Below are positions 27,088-36,513 of a DNA stretch of 64,000 nucleotides, piece by piece. Made by a program: the position numbers and the translations under genes. The notes below the pieces were generated by a model. It was not told the origin of the DNA, did not search any database, and saw only the letters and a program-made list of their open reading frames with translations. The stretch covers positions 26,467 through 90,466 of the forward strand of contig NZ_CYSG01000014.1 in assembly GCF_001457775.1 (NCBI RefSeq). The letters run 5' to 3'. This stretch comes from Phaeobacter sp. CECT 5382. Lineage in GTDB: Bacteria > Pseudomonadota > Alphaproteobacteria > Rhodobacterales > Rhodobacteraceae. Within the stretch, counting starts at the first letter, position 1, and each line of letters starts with the position of its first letter.

Positions 27088-28443
27088 GTGACTGAATTTT
27101 CAACAATGGGCCTGCCCGAACAAGTTCTGGCCCGTCTGGCCGATATGGGTCTGAAAGAGCCAACGCCAATCCAGGCGCGCGCTATTCCCCATGCGCTGAA
27201 CGGCGAAGACGTGCTGGGCCTGGCCCAGACCGGCACTGGCAAAACCGCCGCCTTTGGCGTGCCGCTGATTGCCCGGATGCTGGACTATGGCCGCAAACCT
27301 GCCGCGCATACTGTGCGTGGTCTGGTTCTGGCCCCCACCCGCGAGCTGGCCAACCAGATTGCTGCAACCCTGAAGGATCTGACCGAGGGCACTCCGATGA
27401 AGATCGGTCTGGTTGTCGGTGGTGTGTCCATCAACCCACAAATCCAGCGCATTTCGCGTGGTACCGATATTCTGGTCGCCACCCCCGGCCGTTTGATCGA
27501 CATTCTCGATCGCAAAGCGCTTGACTTGGGCTCTTGCGATTTTCTGGTGCTGGACGAGGCCGACCAGATGCTGGATCTCGGCTTTATCCATGCCCTTCGC
27601 AAGATCTCCTCGCTGCTTCCTGAAGAGCGCCAGACCATGCTGTTTTCGGCCACTATGCCAAAGCAGATGAACGAGATTGCCAATTCCTACCTGCAGCGTC
27701 CCGTGCGCATTGAAGTCACCCCTCCCGGCAAACCTGCTGCCAAAGTGACACAATCGGTGCATTTCATCGCCAAGGCCGAAAAGCTGAGCCTGCTGAAAGA
27801 GCTGCTGGGTGAGCACAAGGATGAGCGCACGCTGGTCTTTGGCCGCACCAAGCACGGCATGGAAAAGCTGATGAAGGTGCTGGAAAAAGCCGGTTTCGCT
27901 GCCGCAGCCATCCATGGCAACAAAAGCCAGGGCCAGCGCGAACGCGCGCTCGCAGCGTTCAAATCAGGTCAGATTAAGGTGCTGGTTGCCACTGATGTTG
28001 CCGCCCGAGGGCTCGATATCCCCGACGTGAAATATGTCTACAACTACGAGCTGCCCAACGTGCCGGACGCCTATGTGCACCGGATTGGCCGGACAGCGCG
28101 TGCCGGCAAGGATGGCCAGGCCGTTGCGTTTTGCGCACCAGACGAGATGGAAGAGCTGAAGGCTATTCAAAAGGTGATGAAGATCACCATCCCTACGGCC
28201 TCAGGCACGCCCTGGGAGGTCATGCCTGATCCCAAGGCCTCCCGCGGTGGCCGCCCCGGTGGCAAACCAGGCGGCGGGCGCCCCGGCGGCAACCGGGGCC
28301 GTCGTAACGGCGGCGGTGGCAGCGGCGGTGGTCGTGGCAAATCACAGGGCGCTGGTGGCGGTCAGGGTGCAGGTGGCGGCGCTCGAAGCGGCGGCAAGCC
28401 AGCAGGTTCGTCAGCTGGCGGCCAGCGTCGTCAGGCGCGCTAG
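27088..28443 (+). CDS. rhlE: DEAD-box RNA helicase, RhlE type
   Basis: A 451-residue ATP-dependent RNA helicase. The full motif set is present: Q motif PTPIQARAIP, motif I AQTGTGKT, Ia PTRELANQI, II (DEAD) LDEADQMLD, III SATMPKQ, and HRIGRTARAGKDG in the second RecA domain. The last 85 residues are an RG/GGR-rich low-complexity tail that usually binds RNA. RhlE-type proteins work in ribosome assembly and RNA decay and are often cold-induced. The start is GTG 27088 with GAAAGGAC upstream. The name RhlE is a class call, not proof of orthology. Confidence 0.88.
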   Translation: MTEFSTMGLPEQVLARLADMGLKEPTPIQARAIPHALNGEDVLGLAQTGTGKTAAFGVPLIARMLDYGRKPAAHTVRGLVLAPTRELANQIAATLKDLTEGTPMKIGLVVGGVSINPQIQRISRGTDILVATPGRLIDILDRKALDLGSCDFLVLDEADQMLDLGFIHALRKISSLLPEERQTMLFSATMPKQMNEIANSYLQRPVRIEVTPPGKPAAKVTQSVHFIAKAEKLSLLKELLGEHKDERTLVFGRTKHGMEKLMKVLEKAGFAAAAIHGNKSQGQRERALAAFKSGQIKVLVATDVAARGLDIPDVKYVYNYELPNVPDAYVHRIGRTARAGKDGQAVAFCAPDEMEELKAIQKVMKITIPTASGTPWEVMPDPKASRGGRPGGKPGGGRPGGNRGRRNGGGGSGGGRGKSQGAGGGQGAGGGARSGGKPAGSSAGGQRRQAR

Positions 28444-28528
28444 GTTTCAGGCTCACCAAATATTGCAGACCCGTCCGCAGTCACAGTTAAATGACTTCCG
28501 TCGGAATTGGGGCTGCTTTCCAAAATGA

Positions 28529-28563
28529 AGGAGCGTCTGGTGCAAACCGGGCGCCCCTCTTTG
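28529..28563 (+). terminator. Possible terminator after the helicase gene
   Basis: Hairpin AGGAGCGTCTGG / CCGGGCGCCCCT with a TGCAAA loop, pairing well if G-U pairs are allowed, followed by a short T-containing run. Weak but well placed 85 bases after the helicase stop. Confidence 0.4.
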
Positions 28564-28626
28564 CTTGGCAAGAACAAAAGCGGTGCCTACAGCAGACACA
28601 CAGCGGCCCTTAGTCACCCCAAAAGC

Positions 28627-29325
28627 CTAGCTCGGGTACAGATCCGCCCAGACCGGCAGGTGATCCGACGCAATGTGGGCGGGTTGGGCAGAATGCACTC
28701 CCGCCTGTGCGGCTTGCAATCCCTCGCTCAGGGCAATGCGATCCAATGATGCCAGCGGCCGGAGCGCCGGAAAGCTGGGTTTGGCAGGCAGAAACTGCAT
28801 CTCCGGTGCCAAAGACAGAAAACTGGGTTGGCGCGCCCAATCGTTGAAGTCTCCGGCCCAGACCGTCGGCACATCGGTCCATTTTCGGGTTTGCTCTGCC
28901 AGTCGTTGTACCTGTTCACGACGCGCCCCCCCCGTGAGACCCAGATGTGCGCCCACGACGCGAAAACTGCCGATTTCGGTGCCAAACTTGGCCCAGACAG
29001 CGCCACGTGGCTCAAGCCCCGGAAGGGTCAGATGCCCCTGTTGCTGTAGCTGGATGCTTTCGCCTTTCCACAGAATGGCATTGCCATGCCAGCCAAGAGA
29101 GCCCGCCCCGCCCAGATCAACCACCTGCCAGTTCGCCTCGTTCAAAACAAAATGCGGTAGGGCCGCAGGCCGCGGCGGCAGGCGTTTGTCGGCCTCCTGC
29201 AGCAGAACGATCTGCGCCCCGATCCGGTCGAGCACTTGAAGGATACGCCGCGGCTGGCGGCGCAGGTCCAGGCCGATGCATTTCTGGATATTGTAGCTGG
29301 CCAATCGAAGCGTGGGTGTCGGCAT
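28627..29325 (-). CDS. Endonuclease/exonuclease/phosphatase-fold hydrolase
   Basis: A 232-residue EEP-superfamily protein with LASYNIQKCIGLD near 7-19 (metal-binding Asn), LLQEADKRL near 41-49 (catalytic Glu), VVGAHLGLT near 123-131, AGDFNDW near 155-161 and a C-terminal SDHLPVWADL containing the active-site His. The fold is shared by exonuclease III, inositol phosphatases and cyclase-like hydrolases, so the substrate is open. A strong TCAGGAGGCTCC site precedes ATG 29325. No signal peptide is seen. Confidence 0.82.
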   Translation of the reverse strand: MPTPTLRLASYNIQKCIGLDLRRQPRRILQVLDRIGAQIVLLQEADKRLPPRPAALPHFVLNEANWQVVDLGGAGSLGWHGNAILWKGESIQLQQQGHLTLPGLEPRGAVWAKFGTEIGSFRVVGAHLGLTGGARREQVQRLAEQTRKWTDVPTVWAGDFNDWARQPSFLSLAPEMQFLPAKPSFPALRPLASLDRIALSEGLQAAQAGVHSAQPAHIASDHLPVWADLYPS

Positions 29326-29490
29326 GGAGCCTCCTGAAACAACTTGGTTTTAGTGCCGCAGTTTTCTCCCGAAATCCACCACTCCCTTCGTCGCAGCCCC
29401 CAAAGCCCATTTTAAGAGTGCGCCGCCCAAGCCGCCCAAGCGGCAAGCGCTCCCGCCCAGCGCCGTCGCATCATAGATGCAACATTGCTG

Positions 29491-29533
29491 GTTGGGCGTG
29501 GCGCCGTGCCAAAGGCACGGCGCCACGCCCAAC
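29491..29533. repeat. Perfect 20-bp-arm palindrome, possible REP-like element
   Basis: Arms at 29491-29510 and 29514-29533 are perfectly complementary around an AAA loop; the arm reads GTTGGGCGTGGCGCC plus GTGCC. It is followed by GCTTTTTGTCAAAAAAGG. It lies between the EEP hydrolase start and selO stop. The pattern suits a REP-type palindromic repeat or strong RNA hairpin. No second copy was noticed in this window. Confidence 0.75.
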
Positions 29534-29611
29534 GGGAGGTCAGCTTTTTGTCAAAAAAGGAGGCCGACGGGCGGGAGAGCTACGCCTCATGGGGGGCTGC
29601 CTCAGAGCCAC

Positions 29612-31030
29612 TCAGGTACCGCAGAAGGTCGCGCGGACAACCTCATCAGGCTTGGGTGGCTGGCGATATGCCACCGCGTCGGGTTGTTCCTCATAAGGGT
29701 GTGCCAAGATCTTGCTCAGCTGATGAAAGGGGGAAAAATCATTGGCCACTGCGGCTGCAATCATCTCTTCGATGCGATGATTGCGCGGAATGAAGCAGGG
29801 ATTGGTCGCACGCATGACCGCCTTCGAGTCCTGCTCAGCCTGTTGCCGCTGCTTCCAGATAGTATGCCAAGCGTCAAACGCGGCGGGATCAGTAAACTCT
29901 GCCCGTGCATTGCCACCACTCAACGCGCGAAACGTGTTGGTAAAATCCGCCTGGTTCTCTGCCATGCGTTCCAAAAGGTCCGAAATCAAATCCAGATCAC
30001 CGCTATCTACCGTCACCAGACCGATCTTGCGCCGGAACAGGCGCAGCCACTCCACCTCGATCAGCGATGGCATAGCATGAATGATCGCGGTTGCCTCTTC
30101 GACGCCGTCTTGCGGATCCTCCAGCTGCTGGATCAAAGCGGTGGCCAGCTGCGCCAGGTTCCACACCGCAATACTGGGCTGGTTTGCGTAGGCATAGCGC
30201 CCCATCCGATCGATCGAGGAAAACACCTGTTCCGGATGATATTCGTCCAGAAAGGCGCAGGGCCCATAGTCAATCGTTTCGCCGGAAATACTGCAGTTAT
30301 CCGTATTCATCACCCCGTGAATAAAGCCGACCGACATCCAGGCAGCAATCAACCCAGCCTGAGCATCGCGCACCGCGCGCAACAGCCCCATTGGTCCCTT
30401 GGCATCCGGGTAATGGCGGGCGATGGCATAATCAGTCAGCTGTTTCAGCGCCTCAGTCTGGCCGCGTGCCGCAAACAGCTGAAAGGTTCCGACCCGCAGG
30501 TGGCTGGCAGCGACGCGCGTCAGAATGGCGCCTGGCATGCCGCCTTCGCGCCAGACGGTTTCGCCTGTGGTCACAGCCGCCAGCGCGCGGGTGGTGGGAA
30601 TGCCCAGCGCGTGCATCGCCTCCGAGACGACATATTCCCGCAACACCGGTCCCAGCCAGGCGCGCCCGTCTCCCTGACGGGAATAGGGCGTACGTCCCGC
30701 CCCTTTGAGCTGGATATCATAGCGTTTTCCGTCCTGCCCCAGCACCTCGCCCAACAGCAAGGCGCGGCCATCGCCCAGTTGTGGATTGAAATTGCCAAAC
30801 TGATGTCCGGCGTAGGCCTGCGCCAATGGCTCAGCCCCCTGCGCCAGTACATTGCCGGCAAAAACCTCTGCCATTTCAGGGATTTCGCCGGGGGCTATCT
30901 GCAACATCCGGGCGAGATCTTGGTTCAAAGCGATCAGATGCGGCGCCTTCACAGGCTCCGGCAGCTGAGGGCTGTAGAAATGCGGCGCAAGGCGCGCAAA
31001 TGTATTGTCAAAGGGGATATGCAAGCTCAT
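29612..31030 (-). CDS. selO: Protein adenylyltransferase SelO (UPF0061/YdiU)
   Basis: A 472-residue pseudokinase-fold enzyme that transfers AMP from ATP to protein Ser/Thr/Tyr residues; in E. coli it responds to oxidative stress. Conserved segments are GDGRALLLGE near 82-91, KGAGRTPYSRQGDGRAWLGPVLREYV and the catalytic loop HGVMNTDNCSISGETIDYGPCAF near 236-258. The length fits the family. The ATG at 31030 points away from the cupin gene at 31085, so the two are divergent with a 54-base gap. Confidence 0.88.
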   Translation of the reverse strand: MSLHIPFDNTFARLAPHFYSPQLPEPVKAPHLIALNQDLARMLQIAPGEIPEMAEVFAGNVLAQGAEPLAQAYAGHQFGNFNPQLGDGRALLLGEVLGQDGKRYDIQLKGAGRTPYSRQGDGRAWLGPVLREYVVSEAMHALGIPTTRALAAVTTGETVWREGGMPGAILTRVAASHLRVGTFQLFAARGQTEALKQLTDYAIARHYPDAKGPMGLLRAVRDAQAGLIAAWMSVGFIHGVMNTDNCSISGETIDYGPCAFLDEYHPEQVFSSIDRMGRYAYANQPSIAVWNLAQLATALIQQLEDPQDGVEEATAIIHAMPSLIEVEWLRLFRRKIGLVTVDSGDLDLISDLLERMAENQADFTNTFRALSGGNARAEFTDPAAFDAWHTIWKQRQQAEQDSKAVMRATNPCFIPRNHRIEEMIAAAVANDFSPFHQLSKILAHPYEEQPDAVAYRQPPKPDEVVRATFCGT

Positions 31031-31084
31031 GCCTCAAAGATATGTCACAGAAACGAATTTACCAGCATCAAGATGAGGCCCCCC

Positions 31085-31513
31085 ATGACTGCAGATGAAA
31101 TCATAACAAAACTGCAACTTATGCGGCATCCCGAAGGCGGCTGGTATCGCCAGACCTGGATTGCTGCAACTCCAGAAGGCTCTGACGAACGTGCCTCGGG
31201 GACCTGCATCTATTTCCTGCTGCGCGCAGGCGAAGCCAGCCATTGGCACCGGGTGGATGCTACCGAGATCTGGCTCTTTCACTCTGGCGCACCGCTGGTT
31301 TTGTCGCTTACGCAATCCGATGCAGGCCCAGCCCGCGATCACCTGCTGAGCCCCGACCTAACCGAGGGCGAACCACAGATTATCGTCCCCGAAGGCCACT
31401 GGCAGGCGGCCCGCACCACCGGAGACTACACATTGGTCAGCTGCACCGTGTCACCGGGGTTTCGTTTTGAGGGATTCGAGCTGGCAGAACCGGGGTTTGA
31501 TATCCCACGCTGA
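31085..31513 (+). CDS. DUF985 cupin-fold protein
   Basis: A 142-residue single-domain cupin. It starts with TADEIITKLQLMRHPEGGWYRQTW, contains FLLRAGEASHWHRVDATEIWLFHSG (likely cupin metal/ligand residues) and QIIVPEGHWQAARTTGDYTLVSCTVSPGF-type residues, all DUF985 landmarks. Some relatives bind sugars or nucleotides, but the function is not set. ATG 31085 is favoured; an in-frame ATG 12 bases earlier gives four more residues. It is divergent from selO and converges on anmK. Confidence 0.85.
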   Translation: MTADEIITKLQLMRHPEGGWYRQTWIAATPEGSDERASGTCIYFLLRAGEASHWHRVDATEIWLFHSGAPLVLSLTQSDAGPARDHLLSPDLTEGEPQIIVPEGHWQAARTTGDYTLVSCTVSPGFRFEGFELAEPGFDIPR

Positions 31514-31623
31514 GGTCAAATCCCTCGGCCGCCCTACACGGGTCAGTCTGCTTGTTGTCGTAGTTCTTTACGTCGCGCATTTCAGGCACAGGCACAGGCA
31601 AGGTCTATTTATAGCTGGGCGGC

Positions 31624-32742
31624 TTAGTGCAAGGCCTTTTCTGGCTGGCTGATCATGCCCCCGCCCACAGAAGCACGCACCCCGGTGGTACTGGGACAAG
31701 AGGTCGGCAAGCCGCGCGCCACCCGTACAGCCAGATAGGCAAATGCCTGTGCTTCCAGCATATCCCCATCCAGTCCGACTTCTTCAATGGGAGCAACCGG
31801 ACAATCAAGCGAAACCCTGAGCATTTCCATAAGCACCGGGTTGTGACGCCCCCCTCCGGTGACCAACACCTTTGTGGGGGGTGTTGGGCAATGCTCCATC
31901 CCCTGTGCTACAGCTGCGGCACACATGGCCGTCAGCGTCGCCATGGCATCGGCATCACTCAATTCCTTGACCAGATCGATCATTTCCGCAAAATCATTCC
32001 GGTCCAGCGATTTTGGCGGCATCTTGGCAAAAAATGGCTCGGCCAGGAACAGCTCCAACGCGCCGGTCTCCACCGTGCCTTTGCTGGCAATGCGCCCATC
32101 CTCATCGCAGGGCCTGCCCAGACGCGCCTGCATCAGATCATTCATCGGGGCATTTGCAGGCCCGGTATCAAAGGCAAGCAAGGCCCCAGGCTCATCCGGA
32201 TCAGCAAATCGCGGATCGACATAGGTAATGTTGCCCACGCCACCCAGATTAAGAAAACAAAGGGGGGCGTCAGCTTTGATGTGTTTGGCGCAGGCAAAAT
32301 GGAAAAACGGTGCCAAAGGCGCGCCTTCGCCGCCCATGGCAACATCATCAGAGCGAAAATCCCAAACTACCGGGCGCTGCAGCGCCTCAGCAAGGGCCGC
32401 ACCATTGCCGACTTGTAACGTACCCTGCAGCCGCGGCGCATGGGCGAGGGTCTGTCCGTGAAACCCGATGAGATCGACATCCTCATAGCCCGCAAGCGCT
32501 TTTAGGTGAACCGCCTCCACCACCTCGGTCGCCGCCTCTACAGCCGGGCCGTGCCACTGACCAAGAGCCGCCCGCAAGACGGCACGCTCTGCGTCACTAA
32601 AGGAGCAATAGTCGCTTTGGCCAAAGCCCGCGATTGTTATCCCGTCCGTTTCAACCACAGCCGTGTCGACGCCATCCAGCGAGGTGCCACTCATGGCCCC
32701 CAGCGCACGCACCATACCCGTTTTTGCAATCACCTTGCTCAT
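31624..32742 (-). CDS. anmK: Anhydro-N-acetylmuramic acid kinase
   Basis: A 372-residue sugar kinase of the ASKHA fold that opens and phosphorylates 1,6-anhydro-MurNAc from cell-wall turnover to MurNAc-6-phosphate. Landmarks are [12 protein letters not shown] near 15-26 (phosphate loop), [11 protein letters not shown] near 93-103, [11 protein letters not shown] near 164-174 and [13 protein letters not shown] near 292-304. ATG 32742 is chosen, four codons into the open frame. With nagZ elsewhere in the window it marks a peptidoglycan recycling pathway. It is divergent from tyrS. Confidence 0.92.
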   Translation of the reverse strand: MSKVIAKTGMVRALGAMSGTSLDGVDTAVVETDGITIAGFGQSDYCSFSDAERAVLRAALGQWHGPAVEAATEVVEAVHLKALAGYEDVDLIGFHGQTLAHAPRLQGTLQVGNGAALAEALQRPVVWDFRSDDVAMGGEGAPLAPFFHFACAKHIKADAPLCFLNLGGVGNITYVDPRFADPDEPGALLAFDTGPANAPMNDLMQARLGRPCDEDGRIASKGTVETGALELFLAEPFFAKMPPKSLDRNDFAEMIDLVKELSDADAMATLTAMCAAAVAQGMEHCPTPPTKVLVTGGGRHNPVLMEMLRVSLDCPVAPIEEVGLDGDMLEAQAFAYLAVRVARGLPTSCPSTTGVRASVGGGMISQPEKALH

Positions 32743-32938
32743 TGGCGGCCTCATTTTGTTCTAGTCTTGCGGCCCAAAGGTGTCGCGTTGCGTCCCCCGC
32801 AGTGCCGTGGTTCATACCTGTGCGCATCTCAGGCGGTTGTTTGCAATGATACAGCGGCAAATTAGTCGGGAAAACAGGTTCCATGTGTTCCATTTGCGTT
32901 TTATACACCACGGCGCACACCAATAGCCGAGGCATGTT

Positions 32939-34195
32939 ATGACCTATCACCCAAAATCGGACTTCATCGCAGTCATGATGGAACGCGGGTTCCTTGCTGA
33001 TTGCACCGATTATCAAGGCCTTGATGAGGCCCTGATGCAGGGTGTGCGCCCGGCCTATATCGGCTTTGATGCCACGGCCAAATCTCTGCACGTCGGCTCG
33101 CTCATCCAGATCATGATGCTCCGCTGGTTTCAGAAAACCGGACATCAGCCGATCACCCTGATGGGCGGCGGCACCACCAAGGTGGGTGATCCTTCGTTTC
33201 GCGCCGACGAACGCCCGCTGCTGACCGAAAGCCAGATCGACGACAATATCGCCGGCATCAAAAAAGTGTTCTCGGCCTATATCGACTACGACAGCGATGC
33301 GCCAAACAAGGCGTTGATGCTGAACAATGCCGAATGGCTGGACGGGCTCAACTACCTGGAGTTTTTGCGCGACATTGGCCGCCATTTCTCGGTGAACCGG
33401 ATGCTGGCCTTTGAATCGGTCAAATCGCGTCTGGACCGTGAACAGTCACTTTCGTTTCTTGAATTCAACTACATGATCCTGCAGGCCTATGATTTCTTGG
33501 AGCTCAATCGCCGTTATGGCTGCATCCTGCAGATGGGTGGGTCTGATCAATGGGGCAATATCGTCAACGGTATCGACCTGACACGCCGCGTTCTGGACAA
33601 TTCCATCTATGGGCTCACCTCGCCGCTGCTGACCACATCAGATGGCAAAAAGATGGGCAAAAGTCAGGATGGCGCCGTCTGGCTGAACCCGGACATGCGC
33701 TCTCCCTATGAGTTCTGGCAGTTCTGGCGCAACACCACCGACGCTGACGTCGGCCGCTTCCTCAAACTCTATACCGAGCTGCCTGTCGATGAATGCGACC
33801 GTCTGGGCGCGCTTGAGGGGTCGGACGTCAATGCCGCAAAGGTGATCCTCGCCAATGAGGTCACCAAACTGCTGCATGGTGCCGATGCTGCCGCGACAGC
33901 CGAGGCCACCGCGCGCGAGGTCTTTGAAAGGGGCGGTGTTGGCGATGATCTTCCGACGCTGACCTTGTCCCCAGCGGATCTTGGCGACGGGATCTCGATC
34001 GTTCAGTTGATTGTAAAATCCGGCCTGGCGAAATCCGGCAAGGACGCCAAGCGTCTGATTGCCGAAAACGGTGCCAAGTTGGATGACCAGCCCCTGACGG
34101 ACGCGGGTCTGTTCCTCGACGCCACTGCGCTCTCCTCTCCGATCAAACTATCGGCGGGTAAAAAACGCCATGCGCTGGTACAACTTGAAGGCTGA
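32939..34195 (+). CDS. tyrS: Tyrosyl-tRNA synthetase
   Basis: A 418-residue class I aminoacyl-tRNA synthetase. It has the HIGH-type motif (SLHVGSLIQ near 49-57), the tyrosine-site [12 protein letters not shown] near 200-211, the KMSKS-type KKMGKS near 238-243 and a C-terminal S4 RNA-binding domain (about 350-418). ATG 32939 has GAGG upstream. It ends 46 bases before a strong terminator hairpin. Confidence 0.96.
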   Translation: MTYHPKSDFIAVMMERGFLADCTDYQGLDEALMQGVRPAYIGFDATAKSLHVGSLIQIMMLRWFQKTGHQPITLMGGGTTKVGDPSFRADERPLLTESQIDDNIAGIKKVFSAYIDYDSDAPNKALMLNNAEWLDGLNYLEFLRDIGRHFSVNRMLAFESVKSRLDREQSLSFLEFNYMILQAYDFLELNRRYGCILQMGGSDQWGNIVNGIDLTRRVLDNSIYGLTSPLLTTSDGKKMGKSQDGAVWLNPDMRSPYEFWQFWRNTTDADVGRFLKLYTELPVDECDRLGALEGSDVNAAKVILANEVTKLLHGADAAATAEATAREVFERGGVGDDLPTLTLSPADLGDGISIVQLIVKSGLAKSGKDAKRLIAENGAKLDDQPLTDAGLFLDATALSSPIKLSAGKKRHALVQLEG

Positions 34196-34241
34196 ACCTT
34201 TTCAGGCTGACAAATAGACTAGACACAATAGGACCAGACAG

Positions 34242-34270
34242 AGAGGAGCCTCAAAGGCTCCTCTTTTTTT
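34242..34270 (+). terminator. Intrinsic terminator after tyrS
   Basis: A 10-bp stem (AGAGGAGCCT / AGGCTCCTCT) with a CAA loop followed directly by a run of T residues. It is a textbook intrinsic terminator, placed 46 bases after the tyrS stop. Confidence 0.9.
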
Positions 34271-34358
34271 GCGGCTTACATTTGCCCCACCGTCAAATGG
34301 CGAGACAACCGGCTGCGCTTTCATTTTTCCCAAAATTCCCGGAGTGTGAGGCAGAGCC

Positions 34359-34496
34359 TTATAAAAACAGCCAGTCCAACAGGCTCAACAGCACAAAGAC
34401 CGGGATCGACAGAGCTGTCGCCACCAGAAAGGCAGCGGTCTTCGTCAGACGAGGATTGGGCGCAACCTGCCCCATGATTGTAGACTTCTTTTTCAT
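34359..34496 (-). CDS. 45-residue single-pass membrane peptide
   Basis: Reading the minus strand from ATG 34496 gives 45 codons ending in TAA. The product starts MKKKSTIMGQVAPNPRL and continues as a hydrophobic helix (about 21-45) ending LLDWLFL. The basic N-terminus plus one helix predicts N-in inner-membrane insertion. A weak GAGGG lies about 13 bases upstream. It sits between the tyrS terminator and the divergent FemAB-like gene. No family is recognised; the clean composition rather than similarity supports the call. Confidence 0.5.
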   Translation of the reverse strand: MKKKSTIMGQVAPNPRLTKTAAFLVATALSIPVFVLLSLLDWLFL

Positions 34497-34526
34497 GACT
34501 TCATTAACCCTCATTTAGGTTTCTGA

Positions 34527-35486
34527 ATGGTAAATGAATCCATGTTCGATTTATCGCCAGCTGATGTCATGCCCCGATCCGTGTCCCGATCTGACTTGCA
34601 AAATTCGGCGCTGCGCGCTTTGCCGCAAAGCGTCGAATTCCAGCGCGCCATGACTGCCTATGGACGCCCACCTTTGGTTCTGCCAGAACATGACAACATG
34701 GTCGTCACGCGTCGCACATTGCTGGACCGCTTTGATGTCGCCATGATCAACCGTGCACCTCTTGCTGAACCACAACAGCTGTTTTCAACCCTGCGTCAAA
34801 GTGTTCTGAAACGGGTGCCGATCATTCTGTCACCGGAGCGTCCAAGCCCGGAACTCGGCAGTTTGGGGGCAGTGCCCCTGCTCAGCCCTGCCAGTGTCGC
34901 GCTGCTGCAGATTGCGCCCTGCTCCGACACGCGGCGCGCTGGCCTGCACCAAAAATGGCGCAACCGGCTCAACCATGCGACGGGCCATGACCTGCGCGTT
35001 ACACGACAGAACATGCCGGACAACAGTGAACACTGGCTGTTCAAGGCAGACCTCATACAGCAACACCAACGTCAGTATCGCAGCTGGCCTGTGCCCCTAA
35101 CACTTGCCTATGCGCGGGAAAACAAGGGACAGGCAAAACTGTTTCAGGCCCTACAGGGCAAAGAAATCCTGGCCGCTGTCCTCATCCTGCGCCACGGCGA
35201 CAGCGCGAGCTATCACATTTCTCATACAACCGCGCTCGGCAAGGTTCTGTCGGCCCACAATCTTTTACTGTGGGAAGCTATAAGCTGGCTGGCGCAGAAA
35301 GGCTGTCGGCAGCTGGATCTGGGCGTCATCAACACAGAAGACGCCCCCGGCCTGGCCCGCTTCAAACTCGGAACCGGGGCAAAGGTTTCCCAGCTGGGGG
35401 GCACCTGGCTCTTTTGGCCACCTATGGGACGCCTGCTGGCGCCGCTGGCCAGATGGGATCGCAGGATGATGTCCGCCACCCCTTGA
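34527..35486 (+). CDS. GNAT/FemAB-like acyltransferase
   Basis: A 319-residue protein with two halves; the second (about 145-300) has a GNAT-like pattern similar to FemAB/BioF2 acetyltransferases, including AAVLILRHGDSASYHISHTT and an HNLLLWEAISWLAQKGCRQLDLGVINTED-like core in which the helix and beta strand resemble lipid or peptidoglycan aminoacyl transferases. The N-terminal half is less recognisable. Start at 34527 or the ATG 15 bases later. No membrane helix, so it is likely cytosolic. Substrate unknown. Confidence 0.6.
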   Translation: MVNESMFDLSPADVMPRSVSRSDLQNSALRALPQSVEFQRAMTAYGRPPLVLPEHDNMVVTRRTLLDRFDVAMINRAPLAEPQQLFSTLRQSVLKRVPIILSPERPSPELGSLGAVPLLSPASVALLQIAPCSDTRRAGLHQKWRNRLNHATGHDLRVTRQNMPDNSEHWLFKADLIQQHQRQYRSWPVPLTLAYARENKGQAKLFQALQGKEILAAVLILRHGDSASYHISHTTALGKVLSAHNLLLWEAISWLAQKGCRQLDLGVINTEDAPGLARFKLGTGAKVSQLGGTWLFWPPMGRLLAPLARWDRRMMSATP

Positions 35487-35578
35487 TTGCCACCTGTTGA
35501 CCGCCACGTCGCGCTAGACAGCGCATCACCTCTGGTGTTTATTGAACAAATGTTCAGATACCTGGAGGAGCCCATCTC

Positions 35579-36334
35579 ATGAAACTCGCACAGACCTGCG
35601 CCATCGTTACCGGCGGCGCATCCGGCCTCGGCGAAGCCACAGCGCGCCACTTTGCCGAAAACGGCGCCAAAGTTACCATTCTGGATCGTGACGCAGAGCG
35701 CGGAGCACTGGTCGCCGGCGAAATCGGTGGGCATTTTGTTCAGACAGATGTCACCGATGAGGCTTCGGTGGAGGCAGCCATCGCCTTTGCAGTAGAGAAA
35801 ATGGGGCGCATTTCGGCCTGTGTAAACTGTGCAGGTATCGCCTATGGCATCAAGACCATTGGCCGAGACGGGGCACATCCTTTGGATGCCTTTCAACGCA
35901 CCATCGACATCAATCTGGTCGGCACTTTCAACGTCGCCCGCCTCGCAGCTGTCGAGATTGCCAAAAACGACCCTGAATCCGATGGCGGGCGCGGCGTGAT
36001 CATCAACACCGCCTCCATCGCAGCCTTTGACGGCCAAAAGGGCCAGGCCGCCTATGCCGCCTCCAAGGGCGGTGTGGTTGGCATGTGCCTTCCCATGGCC
36101 CGCGATCTGGCCTCCAGCGGTATTCGCGTCATGACCATTGCCCCCGGCATCTTCATGACACCGATGCTGGCCGGCCTGCCCGAAGAAGTACAGCAGCAGC
36201 TGGCCGCAGATGTGCCAAATCCCGCCCGCCTGGGTGATCCGGCCGAATATGGCCAGCTTGCGGGCTTCATTGCCGAGGCAGGCTATCTGAATGGTGAAGT
36301 CATTCGCATCGACGGCGCCCTGCGCATGCGCTGA
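35579..36334 (+). CDS. SDR family oxidoreductase (HSD17B10/3-hydroxyacyl-CoA dehydrogenase-like)
   Basis: A 251-residue short-chain dehydrogenase with the NAD-binding [16 protein letters not shown] near 11-26, a DVTDEA segment, [23 protein letters not shown] near 142-164 with the catalytic Ser-Tyr-Lys, and [13 protein letters not shown]. The sequence resembles type II 3-hydroxyacyl-CoA/2-methyl-3-hydroxybutyryl-CoA dehydrogenases used in branched-chain amino acid and fatty acid breakdown. CTGGAGGAG lies upstream of ATG 35579. The exact substrate is not decided by sequence alone. Confidence 0.85.
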   Translation: MKLAQTCAIVTGGASGLGEATARHFAENGAKVTILDRDAERGALVAGEIGGHFVQTDVTDEASVEAAIAFAVEKMGRISACVNCAGIAYGIKTIGRDGAHPLDAFQRTIDINLVGTFNVARLAAVEIAKNDPESDGGRGVIINTASIAAFDGQKGQAAYAASKGGVVGMCLPMARDLASSGIRVMTIAPGIFMTPMLAGLPEEVQQQLAADVPNPARLGDPAEYGQLAGFIAEAGYLNGEVIRIDGALRMR

Positions 36335-36342
36335 TATCTGCG

Positions 36343-36370
36343 CCCCCCGCCCAACCGGTGGGGGGACATT
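36343..36370 (+). terminator. Possible terminator after the SDR gene
   Basis: CCCCCC (36343-36348) and GGGGGG (36360-36365) can form a stem with an 11-base loop, followed by ACATTTCC. Short T-run, so only moderate support. Confidence 0.4.
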
Positions 36371-36513
36371 TCCACAATTTCGCGCCAGTTTACCGCAAAC
36401 CGGTACATCGCAGAAGTATTGGTACCTCTCCAGTCCATGTCCTACCCTCATAGCTTGATATTGACCTGCCCGGGGACCTGCCTCTAGTTGGGGTATCAAA
36501 CAGGGGCGCGATC

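Noticed and set aside
29477..31513. 678-codon open frame on the plus strand
   Set aside because: Nearly all of it is antisense to selO; only its last part, from 31085, is a real gene (the DUF985 cupin). The rest lacks family features and a start.
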